A stretch of DNA of 64,000 nt from Eutypella sp. D-1 (taxonomy: Eukaryota; Ascomycota; Sordariomycetes; Xylariales; Diatrypaceae), in contig JAJTTP010000019.1 of NCBI GenBank assembly GCA_023313575.1, positions 790,606 to 854,605 on the forward strand. Reading direction: 5' to 3'. The notes beneath the pieces are model-generated. The model was not told where the DNA came from, did no database searches, and saw nothing but the letters and a program-made list of their open reading frames with translations. The first letter of the stretch is position 1; each line of letters begins with the position of its first letter. Below, one piece after another: positions 24,497 through 37,950 of this stretch. A program made the translations under genes and the position numbers.

Positions 24497-25147
24497 TCAC
24501 TTCTCGGCGCCATCATCGAACGGCGCCCTGACCACGACGCCGTCCAGCCAGCTCGAGCAGAACCCGCTGCCGCCGCACTGGTAGCGCACCGCGCCCGGGT
24601 AGGCCTCGCGGTTCACGGGGCCCGTGGACCCCGTCTTCACGCCCCGGGTAATCCGTACGCTGTAGTCGTCGATGCTGCGGTACGCGTCGAAGTAGAACGT
24701 GAAGTCGTCGTCGTCTTCTGTGACGTATGTGGAGGTGGAAGTGGATGGGGTGTCGGTGACGCACGAGGCTGCGTGCGATGCGTCGTCTAGGGGTCGCGCC
24801 GGCGCCGGCGGGTCCTGGGAGTTCGTCGCGCAGGGGCCGTACCGTGCCTCGCAGCGCGCTGTGCTCTGCGTTGTGGGATCCGTGACGTTGACTGTGACGT
24901 TGAATTAGTAAGCATCATTCTTTCCGTGCATCTTTCTATAGGGATCGAGTGGAAAAGGGAGAGCGGATCGTCACGCACGCAAGATGCTGCAGTATTGGTC
25001 GCTACCCGGCCGCCCGGATGGACTCGTCAGGTACGCCCGAGTGATGAGGAAGGCGTCGTTGTCCGCTTGGCGCGCCACGGCTGCTGCGGAGCCGAGCGTC
25101 GCGGAGAGCCCAAGGGCGGTCACTGCGGAGGAGAGAAGAAAGTGCAT
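24497..25147 (-). CDS. Small secreted protein, family not recognised
   Basis: Two exons on the minus strand (25147-24979 and 24891-24497; intron 87 bp with a CTAAT branch site and CACAG acceptor) give about 187 residues. The first 23 residues (MHFLLSSAVTALGLSATLGSAAA) form a clear signal peptide. The mature part has about six Cys, Asn-Val-Thr sites, a Ser/Thr-rich stretch (TPSTSTSTYVTE) followed by DDDD, and a C-terminal segment ending CSSWLDGVVVRAPFDD. Likely extracellular. Length, Cys content and isolation fit an effector-like or cell-wall protein, but no family is recognised and nothing in the sequence shows toxicity. Confidence 0.72.
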
Positions 25148-26684
25148 CGCGGTCGTTGAGAACAATGCTCCGTAAATAGACGTGAAAGCTTGTTGGGATC
25201 GGCTTCGCTCTGCGGGGTTGTTTGGTGGGTGTTATGATGTAACTAGGCAGCGCATCTACATTACCGAGAGGAAGTTGATGGGCCTTGACCCTCTTCTATA
25301 TATATATATATACGTATTTCCGAGAAGACTTCAGCCCGGCTGGGCTGATGGAACTTCCCATCAACTGAAGCCACAGATTGCGAGCGTTGCCTCCATACAG
25401 GTTCGGGGCTCCATTCACATAGCCCATAGGGCTCGGCGAGGTTACATGCGATGCGACATCCTCCACTCTTCTCACCAGCTCTAGACCAGCTTTTGCTTTT
25501 TTTGCAAGTGAGCTGAGGTGGTTACTGTCGTGCCACTTGGGCAGCAGCGAAAAGAAATACGAGGTTATGTGGTATGTAGGGGTTCGGTTGCCCATTTATT
25601 ACGTTCGCGCGTGAAGCCCGCAGATGCCAAGCCGGCTCATGTCCAATCCAACCAACCCCTCCTCCCCTTTTTTTCCCGCTTTCATCCTGTCAGGGGTGCT
25701 GTGGAATGGGTGGATATGTCGTTACTCCTTCCCCAACCCTCCAACCTTGTCATTGAAGAGTCAGCTTCACATCGCACTATCGAGATGGTGCTGTCATCAA
25801 AGCTTCGTCGTGATATACTCTCTTTACGCCCTTAAATCTTCTTCGCTGAGCCTCTCGCATTCTTTGGATCCATCTCGTCATAACTGTTGTACAGCATGTA
25901 AGGGGAGGAGTCAGCTGGGCGTAAAGGATACGAGCTTCCGTCATGCACTGCTACCGCCTCGAAAAGAGCATGTAACGTACCAGCGAGTGCCCCAAATCCG
26001 GGAAAAAAGAAAAGCAATCGAGCCACGGTACAATTGGAAGCTGTGCATTTCGTATAGTAAACTCTATTACTTACATCTGTCCACCTGAGGCCCGACGATC
26101 TCGTGTTTCTGAAACTGGCAATGGCTGATTTCCTTTTACGATTTTGGATGGCATTCTGAGAATCCAACGTGGGTCTACCGTAGGATTGAGGGAACCTTGG
26201 GTCCAACGGCTTTATTGATGGACAATGGGGGCTTCGTTCCTTTTTAATGGTTTTCTAAAGATAATTTAGGGCCGCCTGATAGATCACGGCCCCATTTCGA
26301 GCGATGTTTATGTCGTGGTTCACGTGGGAGTCTGTGAAGAGAGGCATCTCCTTCGCAAAACCCCACGATCTCATTTATGCCATGCCATTGCAAGATTGAT
26401 CTCGAATAATCCGGTTTCTTTTGACCAATTGAAACGGGTATAATAACTACGTTATTCAGTCGCTAGGGTAGCCGAGGCTGACGCCACGAAAGGCGAGCGT
26501 CGGGGTGGCTCACCGACATCTTGACTGATAGTGTCGTAGAGTGATTACATGAGTGGCGTTCTTGCAATGCACAGTCTATAGAATAATAGGTGGTAGAATG
26601 ATACGCTATAAAGGTATATGTCTATATACAACACATGAGATTAAGAGAAGATCAGGCCACATTCATGCATGCGACGGAAACTGT
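25148..26684. other. Intergenic
   Basis: No gene supported. Contains a (TA)n run near 25300-25312. The minus-strand frame 25832-26206 has no family resemblance or regular splice context. The right end is the 3' flank of the ABC transporter. Confidence 0.4.
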
Positions 26685-29600
26685 CTAGCCCCGCTTCGTC
26701 TTCTCGACAACATTCTTCCATCTTGTCCTGGCAATCCTCACCATCGCCCAGGCGACGAGGCGGTACGCTACGATGCATATGCCCAGAGCGCCGATGTTGA
26801 TATAGGGATCAACGTTAAACCTATAGAGGTCGAGGACGTCGTCGCCGGTCTCGATGGTGCAGCGACCACTGGGCAGGCGCTGAGCGTCGTCGCAGGTGAA
26901 CTCGATGCCGCGCAGGCTGATGGGGGCCATGAAGGCAGTGGCGTATTTGACGGGGCTCAGGTAGTTGAAGTCGACGAAGAGCTCCGGCATGTCGATGCTC
27001 ATGATGCCGGCGATGACCTGCGCGACCGATAGCAGGATCGAGATCACATTGACGGCGAACCCCGTGTGGTTGAAGATCGTGTTGAACATGATGCCCAGGC
27101 TCTCGCCGCAGCTTACGATGCCAAAGCACGCGAACACGAGCGCGAAGTACATCTCGGCGGTGCGGGGAAAGCCGATGGCGAAGTCGGCCAGGACGCCGAA
27201 GAGCAGACAGCTGATGATCTCGAAGGGGAGTTCGAGCAGCGTGTAAGTGGTGAGGAAGGCCTCGGCGCTGTAGACGCCGTCGTCGTCCTCACGGTAGAAG
27301 ACCTCGCGCTCGGCGGGGTATACAGCGACGTTCTGCAGCATGCCGACGAAGTAAAAGGCCGCGATCTCCTGTACAAAGCCCATCCGGTTCTGCACGCTGT
27401 AGTAATCGTGCTTGAGCGGCGCGAAGAACAGCGCCAGCACGATTGCCAGACCTAGCACCTGCATCGTGCGCGCCAGCAGTAGTGGCGGCTGTCGCCGCAG
27501 GTTGATCACCGCCCGATGCATTAGCAGCGGGAACGCCGTCACGAAGGAAGCGCGCTTGCGTACTAGGGCGCCCAGTTCGGCGGGCGTTGCTAGGCTAGGT
27601 TTATGGAACGACTGTCGCGGTGCGGGGATCGACGGTCGCTTTTCGAGTATGCCGCCGTCCTTCATAGCGGTATCTTCCGCGGCCTTTTCAACATCGCCAT
27701 CTTCGTTTCTCTCTCCGCTTTCGAGCGCCTCTTTCTCATCATCCTGGTGAGTACTTCGAAGGGACTCCTTCACTACCTTGTCCCAGGACTCAATCAGTCT
27801 CTGGACCTTCACTCGGCTCTCTGCCTCTCTCTGTTCCTGCTGCAGGTCGATGGTGATGAGATCCAGGGCAAAATCGGCGGGGTTCGTATGCTGTGGGCAC
27901 TGGTAGCCGAGGGCACCGAAGTAGTCAACCATCTCCTTCGCGGCCCCGGCGTAGACGGGTGAGCCACCGCGGGCCAAGAGCAGCACGTTCCCGAAGTGGT
28001 GGAAGAGGTCAGACCTCGCCTGGTGGATGGTTAGGATCAGGGTACGGCCCTCATTGGCTAGGCCCTGGAGCACTTCCATGATGCTGTTAGCGGTGAAGGC
28101 GTCTAGGCCGCTGGTAGGCTCATCAAGGAGCAGGATGCGCGGGTCCGTGAGTATCTGCACGGCTATACTGACGCGGCGCTTCTCGCCCCCCGAGATACCC
28201 TTCACCAGGTCGCTACCGACCAAGTTGTCGGCGCAGTCCTTCAGGCCCATCTTTAGGAGAACTTCCTCGGCACGCTGGTACTTATCCTGTTTGCTCATCC
28301 ACGATGGCAAGCGCAGCCCCGCAGCGAATCGCAGGGTCTCCCGTACTGTGAGGGACGGGAGCAGCGCGTCATCATCCTGGCAGACGTAGGATACCACGGA
28401 TTGGATCACGCTATCCGACGGTATGGCATCGTTGAACTTCAAGTTGCCTGATGGTAGATATCGGGTTCCGAACGAACTTTTCAAGCGAAGGGCCATAGCG
28501 TTAAGCAGGCTGGTCTTACCGGACCCCGAAGGGCCCATGATGATATTCAGCGTACCCGACTGGAATGTTGCGGTGACGGGGTTGAGGATAGTCTTTGTGG
28601 GCTGCTTCTTGCCGGTAGCAGCCCGCTTATCCAGTCCGAGGGCGAAATTGTCGAGGCCGACGTCGATGGCCCGGACCTCCTGAATGGACCGCGCGGTCAT
28701 TTTCTCCTTGCCAGCTGACAGGTCCACGTCTGAGTTCCGAGCGCGAGCGATCGTCATCTCGACCTTGACGAAGGCGAGGCCGAACCAGGATATGGAGAAA
28801 AATAGCACGACAAATGCGAGTAGGACGATGATCGGCCTCGCGACCCAGTCTCTTGGGAAGCCCAGGTTGTCCATGATGTACTGCCCAGTGTACTGGCGGC
28901 AGGCGGGGTTCGATTCGCCGTCGGGGAGTGGACAGTCGTAGAAGTTACCCTCAAACTCATTCCCGCAGAGGGCGCCGAATGCGTAATACTGCAAGGCTGT
29001 AAGCATACTACTCCAAGAAAAGGGTGAGGTAGGGAACTTACTGAGTAGGTGAGATACTTCAACCACCGCACGTAGACGGGAATCGTGTTGCTCTGGACGA
29101 AGTATCCGCAGGCCATGCTCTGCAGCGTGTAAGAGAGATTGGCTATCAGGCTGGCGCCGGGGAAGTGCCGCACGGCAGCCACCGACGTCATGGCCAGAGT
29201 GACGGCGATGTAGTGGTTCAAGAGGATGATGGAGAAGAAGGTGAAGAACTTGGCCGGATCCCGGTCGAGGCCCACCATGAAGTAGTAGATGACGCTATAG
29301 AGGAACGGGACGGGGATGTCCTCCGTGAACATCCGGGCGATGCGCCGCGAGAGGATATAGGGCAGCGCGGTGACGCAGCCCTCGCTGCTCTCGCGGTCGA
29401 AGGTTGGTATGTCCATCGTCAGCCGGTAGATCTCAAACAGCAGGTAGAGATAGCCCTGCAAGCCGACGGAGATGTACAGCGCGCCCTGTCTGGAGCGGAT
29501 GCCGGCTTGGGTGCGCTGCAGGTCATAAAATATGTAGCCGGTGATGATGGCCATGAGGATGGACTCTCCAATAGCCCCTGCCATACCCATCGGGTCCCGG

Positions 29601-30868
29601 TAAGTCACCTTGAGGGTCCGGTCCGTAAGGACGGTGAGCTGACGCAAGAAGCCGGCGTGCTGAGCCTTCTTCGCCGGCTTCCCTTTGTCATGTAGGTCGC
29701 TCGTTATCTCATCGAACGCCGCTGCCACGTAACGCTTCCTTGACTCATCGTCCCAGGCCGTCTTCAGCCTCTCCACCCTAGCAGAAGTCTCCTCTTCCAG
29801 TTCCGGGGTGCGGTTATCGACAGCAGCGTGGTCGACGAGAAACTCGGCAGGGTTGATGAAGGGGGGCAGCTCGAGGCCCAGGCCGGCGAACCACGGGACG
29901 CACCCGGCCATCTCTCCCGAGTACACGGGGCTGCCGCGCGACAGCAGAACGATGTTGTCGAACAGGTCCCAGATCTCGGAGCGGGGCTGGTGGATGGTAG
30001 TGACGATGGTGCGACCCTTCTTCGCGAGGGCCTTGAGCGTCTTGACGACCTGAAAGGCGCTTGTCGCGTCCAGCCCCGTCGTCGGCTCATCGAGGAACAG
30101 CACCGACGGATTCGCCAGCAGCTGCACGCCGATGCTCGTCCGACGCTTCTCGCCGCCGCTACACCCCCGATGCTGGCTATTACCAATGCGCGTGTCCGCG
30201 CAGTCCTTTAGTCCTAGTTCCAGAACCACCTCCTCCACCACTCGCTCCCGCTCCTCCCGGGCCACCGTTGCCGGCAGTCGCAGGCTCGCCGCGTACCTCA
30301 GCGTCTCCCTGACCGTCAGCGTCGGCAGCAGGATGTCCTGCTGCATGACGTACGCGTGCCGCACGGAGTGCACGCCTTCTAGCCCATTGAACGCCACCAC
30401 GCCCGTTCGGGCGAGTCTCTTGCTATGAACGCGCTCAGAGACGGTGTTGAGCAGGGTTGTCTTGCCAGAGCCACTTCCGCCTAGGATGGCAGTCAGAGTG
30501 CCTGGTCGCAGGGACGCATTGGCGGAGTGGAGAAGAGTCTTGGTCGTCGGAAGGCCCTCGTTCTTCTTCGTGAACAGGTTGCGGTAGAGGTCCGGATAGG
30601 TCTCCGGGTCCCAGATCGACGGCGACGTGTCCACGGTGACAGCCAGATCGCGAATCTGCACCTCCACGGCCTCCACGTCGCCGAGGGAGAGGTGCGCGGC
30701 ACTCGTCGTGGTGATGCGCCGGCTGAGTTCCAGGTCAGCGCGGTTCGCGTCCGTGGATGTAGCGGTTGAGCTTGGTGCTCCGGTAGTCGGCTGCCGGTCG
30801 GTGGCGTTATGCGACGACCCTGCCCCCTCTCCTCCATCATCGCGATTCGAATCCGGCGTGGACATCAT
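26685..30868 (-). CDS. Full-size ABCG-type ABC transporter
   Basis: Two exons (30868-29042 and 28988-26685; intron 53 bp) give about 1376 residues arranged NBD-TMD-NBD-TMD. NBD1: Walker A GGSGSGKTTLLN, signature CSGGEKRRTS, Walker B VLFLDEPTTGLD. NBD2: Walker A GPSGSGKTSLLN, signature ISGGEKRRVS, Walker B ILLLDEPTSGLD. Each TMD carries about six helices. Unlike the PDR/CDR drug pumps, both Walker A motifs keep the catalytic Lys and both signatures are intact, so both ATP sites look competent. This matches the WHITE-like fungal ABCG group. An ATP-driven exporter at the plasma or an internal membrane; substrate unknown. The start is the first ATG of a MM pair; further upstream only TTG is available. 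Confidence 0.93.
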
Positions 30869-32975
30869 TGCTGTTAATGGCTGTCGGGGTGGGCGTTGCG
30901 CCAAAGTTCACCACCGTCTTGTAATCGTCAAGCGACTGGACTCTGAGGCCTTTATCGGCTCATTGTGGGAGCTAATCGCGCGCCAGTTTCGAGATATGTT
31001 ATTGTACAATAATCCTCCTTTGGTCTAGTTAGAGCAATAATTCGAACTTCCTACTGAAATCTTATTTGCAATCACGAAGCATGGACGAGAAATATTGATC
31101 AGGAGGGAATGAGAGGTACGAGTGAGGAGATTAGGATTCAGTGCCTGTGGCAATCCTTACAGATTTTCATGTGCACGCCGGTTGAATATAATAAGCCTGG
31201 GATCTCGCGTAAGGCCCGTCAGGAGATTCGCACCCGCAAAAACAGGGTCGGCTACCGGGCTGTGTGGGGACCGGCCATACTTAATTGAAGCTCTCTCCGG
31301 GTCTGGTCCTCGGCTCCTCACTTATGGTCAGGGGTTCATCAGATATTGGGGTGTTGGGAAGCCGTCCGGTACTGCGCAGAATCTGATCTGTACGGCTTAT
31401 CCTGCTTACCATCCTATTCTAACTCCAGCTCCAGCGTCTGACTACTCTTATCTAAATAATGTACGGTTATTGTCGCATTCACGTCTTTCTCCGGCGCTCC
31501 TCGTGGCCACCCAAGCTCGATGCAACATCGATCCCGACAGCGTCTGCCAACATGTTTCTTCCCATGGGGGGCACGGGGCAAGAACCGTTCTGGAAACGAA
31601 ACATGCGGGTCATCCATGTGCGTGCGAGCAAGTTAGCTCAATCGGTAAACCCTGACTAGGCGTGGGCAAGACCCATGAATGGATGGAGCCAGCGAGGGCT
31701 GGGTTCCATGATGGATGACGGATAAAAACTCTCACCCCCCATAACCGACCAATGAGACGAAACGACCCGGCTCAGCTAAGGCGCGATTATAGGATGGACA
31801 GCAGCAGGGATTCCTCGGCAACGAGGTTTCCCGGGGCCTCGCTTAACCTAGTGTCGACTTATAGCGGTCCTTGTACGTGTAATAGTTAGCTGTGCTATAG
31901 TAGTGCCGTCCTTCGCTTACCGTAGATGGGAAATATGAATGCCCATCTAGGCAATCAGTGAATACCACAGCAATGCTAACGCGAAGATCTCTTGCCCTAA
32001 GTAAGATGTGGGAGAGCTGGGCTGCTTGGACTCCCGAAGAATAGAGACATGCTGAGATTTTTACAGCTTCCCACACGTAATCCGTGTCGCAAGATGGCAA
32101 TTCACGGATTTTCTTATCTACTTTCATTTGACAAGTCTTAATAATTGAGCCCATGAATTTCATGTACACAACTGCTCAGGGTATATGTGGAAAGTCCCTA
32201 CTGAAAAGTCCTTTTGGGAATAATGTGTTGCTCTGTTTAGGTTAATGGTTTACGGCGGAGGGGCGCTACGACCGTGCTTATAGTGGAGGTCGGTAAGTAA
32301 GTAGCCTACCAATGGCCGGCCCGCAACCAGCACATGTAAGACTCGGTCATGGTGATGTCGACATGCTTGCATCACATCGAACCGCATCATCGCATGGCCC
32401 CGGAATCCCATCAAAAATATAATGATAATAAGAATAAGACAACGAACAACGTTGCAAATGATACCGAAAACCGACCAAAGCCATCAACCGACAAAATGCA
32501 TCTCATCGCCAAAGCAACTCCTATATATTAATGATCAGTTTAAATTCATCATTTAGTTCTATCATTCAATATCATCTCAATCATGATGCATCTTGTCTAC
32601 CGATGCAATACGGAGGCTATGTACACACACACATCTATTTAGGCGTCTATGAGGGTAGGGACAGGAGGCAAGCATTGAAATTAAAACACTAGAAACCCCG
32701 TCATCGCCTTGCCATGCTTCTCCGTTTGTCCTGCGCCCGCCCCGCCCACGATGCCCATGTAATGCCACGCCATGCTGCTATGCCGTTGCCACCATGAGCC
32801 AGTTCCAGCGAAAAAAACGCCTCGCAGATAAAGACGCCATGCCACATAGACGAATAAAGCAAGGTAGTAATCTTTCTCCTCCCTTCTCCAAGGAAGTAAA
32901 GAGACAAAAGTATTAGAAATGGAGATAGGAAGCAAAATTAGCTCCAGAGTCCTCCGACAACGACTCCACCGCCTC
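30869..32975. other. Intergenic, promoter side of the ABC transporter
   Basis: No gene supported. The frame 31122-31655 has no family resemblance. A tRNA-like D-arm word near 31628-31645 does not extend into a cloverleaf. The stretch 32540-32975 is the 3' flank of the allantoinase gene. Confidence 0.4.
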
Positions 32976-34665
32976 TCAGACGGTCCTCCTCTCGACAATC
33001 GGCTCGCCGAGCGGGGTTTCGGAGACGAAGCCGCCGTGGGCCCCACCGAGCTGGAAGACCTTGCGGCCGCGGAGCCAGGTCTCGCGGACGCGGCCTTGGA
33101 AGCGGCGGCCCTCCCAGGGGGAGCAGCGGTTGCGCCAGTGCATGCCGGCGGCGGTGAGGACCCAGGCCTCGGCGTTATCGAAGACGCAGACATCGGCGTC
33201 CATGCCGACGCGCAGCGCGCCCTTGCGGTGCTGCAGCCCCACTTGCCGCGCCGTTGCTGCGCAGCACAGACGCACCGTGTCCAGGATGTCGGGGGCTGCG
33301 GCCCCTGCGGCCCGCCGCTCCGCTGCCGCCGTGTGTAGGATTGGGAGGCCCAGCCCCACTGACGAGATGCCGCCCCACGCTGCGAAGAAGTCGCCTACTC
33401 CCGCTGCCTTGGTGGTGCCCTGCTCCTCCTGATCGCGCGCCGCCGACGCGAGGTCCGCCGACATGTCGATACCGGAGTCGGAGTGGTGGATGTGGGGCTC
33501 CTCGGCACCGACGGTGAGGCGGGGCGGCAAGAGCTTGAGCTCCGGGGTGCAGGGTGAGTGATCGGAGACGACGGTGCGGATGCACGAGTCCGGGGCGGCG
33601 AGCTCCTCCCACAGGCCGTCCTGGTTCAGCTGCTCGCGGATCGGAGGGCAGCACTTGTAGCGGCAGTCGCCGTCCTCGACGCCCTCGGCCGCAAGCCCGA
33701 GGTAATGGAAGCACGTCTCGGCGGTGACATCGACGCCTGCGCGCCGCGCCTCCCGCAGCCGTGGGATAGCCTGCGTCGCCGACAGGTGCACGATGTGCAG
33801 GTGCAGGCCCGGCGCCAGGTGCGCCTGCGATAGGATCTGGTCGATGGCGTATGTCTCGAATGAGGGTGGCCGCGAGTCGAGGAATGTCTGATAGGCCTTA
33901 AGGTCTCCCGTAGGCGCCAAAGGAGGCTCTGAAGCCTGGACCGCGTCGCCTACTGATTCTGAGATGGGCGGAATCATCTCGGCGTGGAACATGAGCGTCG
34001 TAGGCGAGCCGTTCAGTGTCTTCATCGCCAGCGCAATGTCGTTGGATGTAACGGCCGGGAACTCATCCACCTGCATGCCAAGTCAGCCCTCCCTTGTCGA
34101 GAGCGGAACGGTAGTGCTGTGGGGGATTCGGGACGAAACTTACACCAGACTCGATCAGGAAGCCTTTAAAGCCGCGAACACCAGCATCTATCAGGGGCAA
34201 CAGCTCATCAGCGTTTCCGGGGACAATGCCACCATAGAAGCCTACGTCAACCCAGCACTGACCCTGGCTAGCGGCCAGCTTGGCACGGAAGCCTTCGAGG
34301 GTCGTAGTGGGGGGGATGGCGTTCAGCGGCATGTCGATAACGGTAGTCACGCCACCTGAGGCGGCAGCCCGGGTACCAGTGCTGAAGCCTTCCCATTCGG
34401 TTCGGCCCGGCTCGTTAAGATGCACGTGCGCATCGACCAGGCCGGGTATCAACAGCTTGGAGCCATAGTCGACGTAGGTTGTCGACGGGGGGAAGGACGT
34501 CTCTGGTCGTACTTCGCGAACAATATCGACTATCTTGCCGGTAATAGGCGAGATGATTATAGTGGCTGGGCTCAGAACAAGACTATCATCTGGCAGAGTA
34601 AGCACCGCCCTCGTGGATACTAGGACGGTAACCGGACCGGACTCGGTTATAGTGGAGATAGCCAT
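32976..34665 (-). CDS. DAL1: Allantoinase
   Basis: Hydrolyses allantoin to allantoate in purine degradation, cytosolic. Two exons (34665-34144 and 34070-32976; intron 73 bp) give 538 residues, slightly longer than yeast Dal1. The amidohydrolase metal site is complete: DAHVHLNEPGRTEWEGF (His80, His82), the carboxylated lysine in GVRGFKGFL (Lys167), FHAEM (His203), HIVHLSA (His269) and the catalytic Asp in SDHSP (Asp344). HLNEPGRTEWEGF is specific to allantoinases and separates it from dihydroorotases and hydantoinases. An Ala/Glu-rich insert near 360-390 is extra. The next allantoin-pathway genes are not adjacent; the ACS-type transporter at 44.3 kb belongs to the superfamily of allantoate permeases but lies 10 kb away. 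Confidence 0.95.
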
Positions 34666-37600
34666 GATGTTGTCCGGTTATGATAAGTGAAGCCTAGGGA
34701 GCAAAGGCGACAAAGCTGACAAGATCAAAGAAACTGCTGCTTATCACCGCTATATCTCTTGATATGTGTGTGTACGTGGGCTCTATCAGACGTGGTATGT
34801 TTTGGTGTTGGTGGGTGGTGGGCAATGAAATGAAATAAACCCGAAGATAAGAACAAAGAGAAAGAAGAGCAAACACAGCTTAAAAGTTCATGAATGGCAA
34901 ACTAGCCGCGGAAAGTAGTTCGGGAGAAATCGATGCGTTCTCCAGACGGATGCTATACCACTTACGCGATAATAATACCATAGTCTACTGTGCCCACTCA
35001 TAGGGGAGGGCGCAGGGCGCAGGAAAAACTTCGAGGCAGGGGGGAGTTTAGTCAGGTTACGAGGACTGCGGGACGCTTAGGTCTAATTACGACGGGCAAG
35101 GGGATGCGAGAGTGGAATCGAGGCCCTCACGGCCGGTGTCCTAGCCCTAGTCCCAGTCCCATCTTACTCGCGCCTGCTTGCTTATCACCCCGGAATCCAC
35201 CACCCATTGCCGAGAAGTAGCGGGAGAAATAGGTAAAAGTGAGGTGGTAGGTGAGAAGATAGGAGATGGAGAGGGCCCGGGCTGATGGTGGCGGCTGCTG
35301 CTGGCACTTACGCTAAACTTACTTATCTCTCTTACACCGCCGACATCGACCATGTTTCCTAAGAGTACCATCTATCTACTACTATTGGAGTTTTCTTATC
35401 GAATGTTCTACCAGTGGGAGGTAACCCGGCGAGGTTCTTCCTTGCTGACTCAATGGAAATTATCAAGAGCCATGAAAGTGGAAGAGGGCCAGAAAGATTC
35501 TACTCCAAGATAAGGTTAGGAGTGGAAGGTGGGTACATTCCCCGGTGGGTAAGCCTTGGTATGGGAAGTCATGAGACTTGTACTCGTACCTTACTAAGTA
35601 CGCATTACTGAGCCTAACTTTGAAGTTAGTACTTAGCCCACCGAACTAGGAATGTGTACTCGGGGTGGGCCGGGTACTTACGAAGTCCGTCCGGAAAAGC
35701 TTTAGAGTTCCACCTGTCTGAGGATGATGTTCCACCAGAGATAACAGCTAGTAGTAGACCTGCGTCTCGGCAGAGATAAGCTATCTGGCTATCGAGGGCT
35801 AATCCCGCCTTACATTTCCATCCCTTCATTTATGTGTATGTATGCAATATACCTACCTAAGGTATCATCTGCGCATCTAAGTCCTACCGTCGTACAATCA
35901 GTCGCACCTGCATCGTAGAGCTTATCTACTTTGTATGACAAGGTTTTTAGCGCCAAGTCTATCATCCTGCCTTGCAAATCCCGAAAGAGGAAAGGACCCT
36001 GAAAATGATAGGTAAGAAAAGAAAGAAGGGAAAAATTCCAAGAAGAAAAGAAGATACGTACGCACGCGGAATGCAGGGTCGTCTACAGCTTCCCACAGGC
36101 ACATTTTGAGGGTCAATATGTTATCAGCAGCTTCTGATTTGCCGAGCGATCTCGGAGTCTGACGGGGTTGACGGGCACTGACAGGGGATCCAGGGACACC
36201 CCGCAGATCTACCGCAAGGGTTCCAAGAGTAGGTACTATATACTTCCATTTATCTTCTTTTTGACACCTGCTTGTCCTCAACACCTTTGTATACTACAAG
36301 TACATATGTACGAATTATGTACGTGGTACTATAGCAAGGAGCCAACGCTTTTGGCGCTTGGCTGCAACGAGCTTAACCTCCTGTCGGGACTCAGCGATAT
36401 ACTTCCCATTGGAACTCAAGCCTTGGAACCCACCGACCCCCATTAAGGCGGGAGATATCGTATATCGGCCGTTGCGGAGATCCTTTATAGCGCCGCGATA
36501 ACCCGTGATAGGCACTCCCTTACTCGATAATTATAAATAATCGATCTCTCTTGCGCTTGTCCCAGCACCTCCTAATTCATCACAAGACCAGCCACAACAT
36601 CCCCCGCTTTTTTTCTTTCCTTTCCTTTCTTATTGCCGCTCCGAAACGACCCCAGGTCGGAAAAAGCAAGTTCTGCTCTGCACTACTTGTATTACCAAGT
36701 TATATCCATATTACGATGCGATGTTCGATTCCTTCCGCCATAGGCTTAGCGCACGGCCCATCCCATCTACAGGTGTAATTCCATCGAGTAATGAACGAGT
36801 AATTTGCGTACGTACGAACGCTATATTTTCCTCCTCTTTCAGGAATAGGCGCATGCATATGTCAGGAAGAAAAAAAATCTTCTTGTCCTACGAATTCGAG
36901 TGATCGACTTTCTTGTGTGGGCTGACTGGCTTATGGGCCGGCGGTGATCCTGATGGAGACTGCCTGACTGCCTTGAACGGATGCACCGCCAGCCAGAGTT
37001 CGAGTGTTGAGGGAGGTAAGTTCTCCCTTCACGGAAACAACAAAGAAAAGGATGCGCGCGATACAAAGAGAAAAACGACCACATGCAAGATCCAGGCCCG
37101 AATTTGTTTCATGTCCAAGTTGGTAGGATGACATCCGGGAATTCGGTAAGTGGCTTTCCTGACTTTTCCCGGTCCCGAAAATTCTCGATGCCTGACGGCC
37201 GAGTCTCGACCATTACGTAACCACAGAGGGACCATATACATGTACACACACGGAGATGGGATTTGAGGCGAGAATGAAAGAAATGGGTTTGCCATTGATG
37301 ATGTGGCGCACCTGCCTGCGTGGCATGGCGATGAGCAAGGACAAGGGCGAGCTGAGCAAACGACGGTTGGGGCAGTTGGGCAGGCAGCGTGAACGACTTG
37401 GAAGAGAAGTTGGGGCGATGCACGTGAACAAGGACCGATTTTACGTAATTTCTCGGCGGTCGAGACTGGGGCTCGTGGATCTTGACCTGGCCCTCCTTAC
37501 CCACTTCCGGCGGTGAAACCGACCCGATGATCGACGGCAGACACCGGTGGCAACCGGCCGCCGAGAAATTCCCATTACAGAAGAATCCTGCATGGTGTTC

Positions 37601-37950
37601 TAATGTGCGTGGGGCCGCACACCTCTGGATTTTTTATCTCTCACATTCGCGTACGTTCCTACATATGCACATACGTACGCAAATAGGTGCGCGGTATCTG
37701 CCACGTGCATCTGCGCCTCCTCCCGGTCTATCCGTGGCCCGGACTGCACAAGTTGTGCTCTCAGTTTTCCCGGAGAATCTGTTCTTCTCAAAGCCTGAAT
37801 TCTGTCCTTCATAGCAAATCTCTTTTCTGAGTATGATAGCCCTTCCTAGTAAGTACTACTTTTCCATTCAGAACAGACGCGGAGAACTCGTTTCGTGCTT
37901 GCCAAGACCAGTCACGACCATCTAGTCGAAGTAGCTAGACAGATTCATTC
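34666..37950. other. Long intergenic region (3.3 kb)
   Basis: No frame on either strand shows family resemblance or a consistent exon structure. Composition is normal. Short GTAGGTA/ACTTAGTA patches occur near 35600-35640 and 35850-35880. Left part: promoter of allantoinase. Confidence 0.4.

Noticed and set aside
29165..29695. Long plus-strand frames inside the ABC transporter and other GC-rich genes (also 17384-17662, 33175-33714, 40241-40783)
   Set aside because: They are antisense or out-of-frame shadows of GC-rich coding exons whose true frame is certain from conserved motifs.
31122..31655. 177-codon plus-strand frame upstream of the ABC transporter
   Set aside because: Low-complexity composition, no domain, no splice or start context; it lies in an otherwise non-coding promoter region.
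31620..31700. tRNA-like word TTAGCTCAATCGGTAAA
   Set aside because: It resembles a D-arm, but no acceptor stem, anticodon arm or GTTCRA T-loop can be placed at proper spacing.
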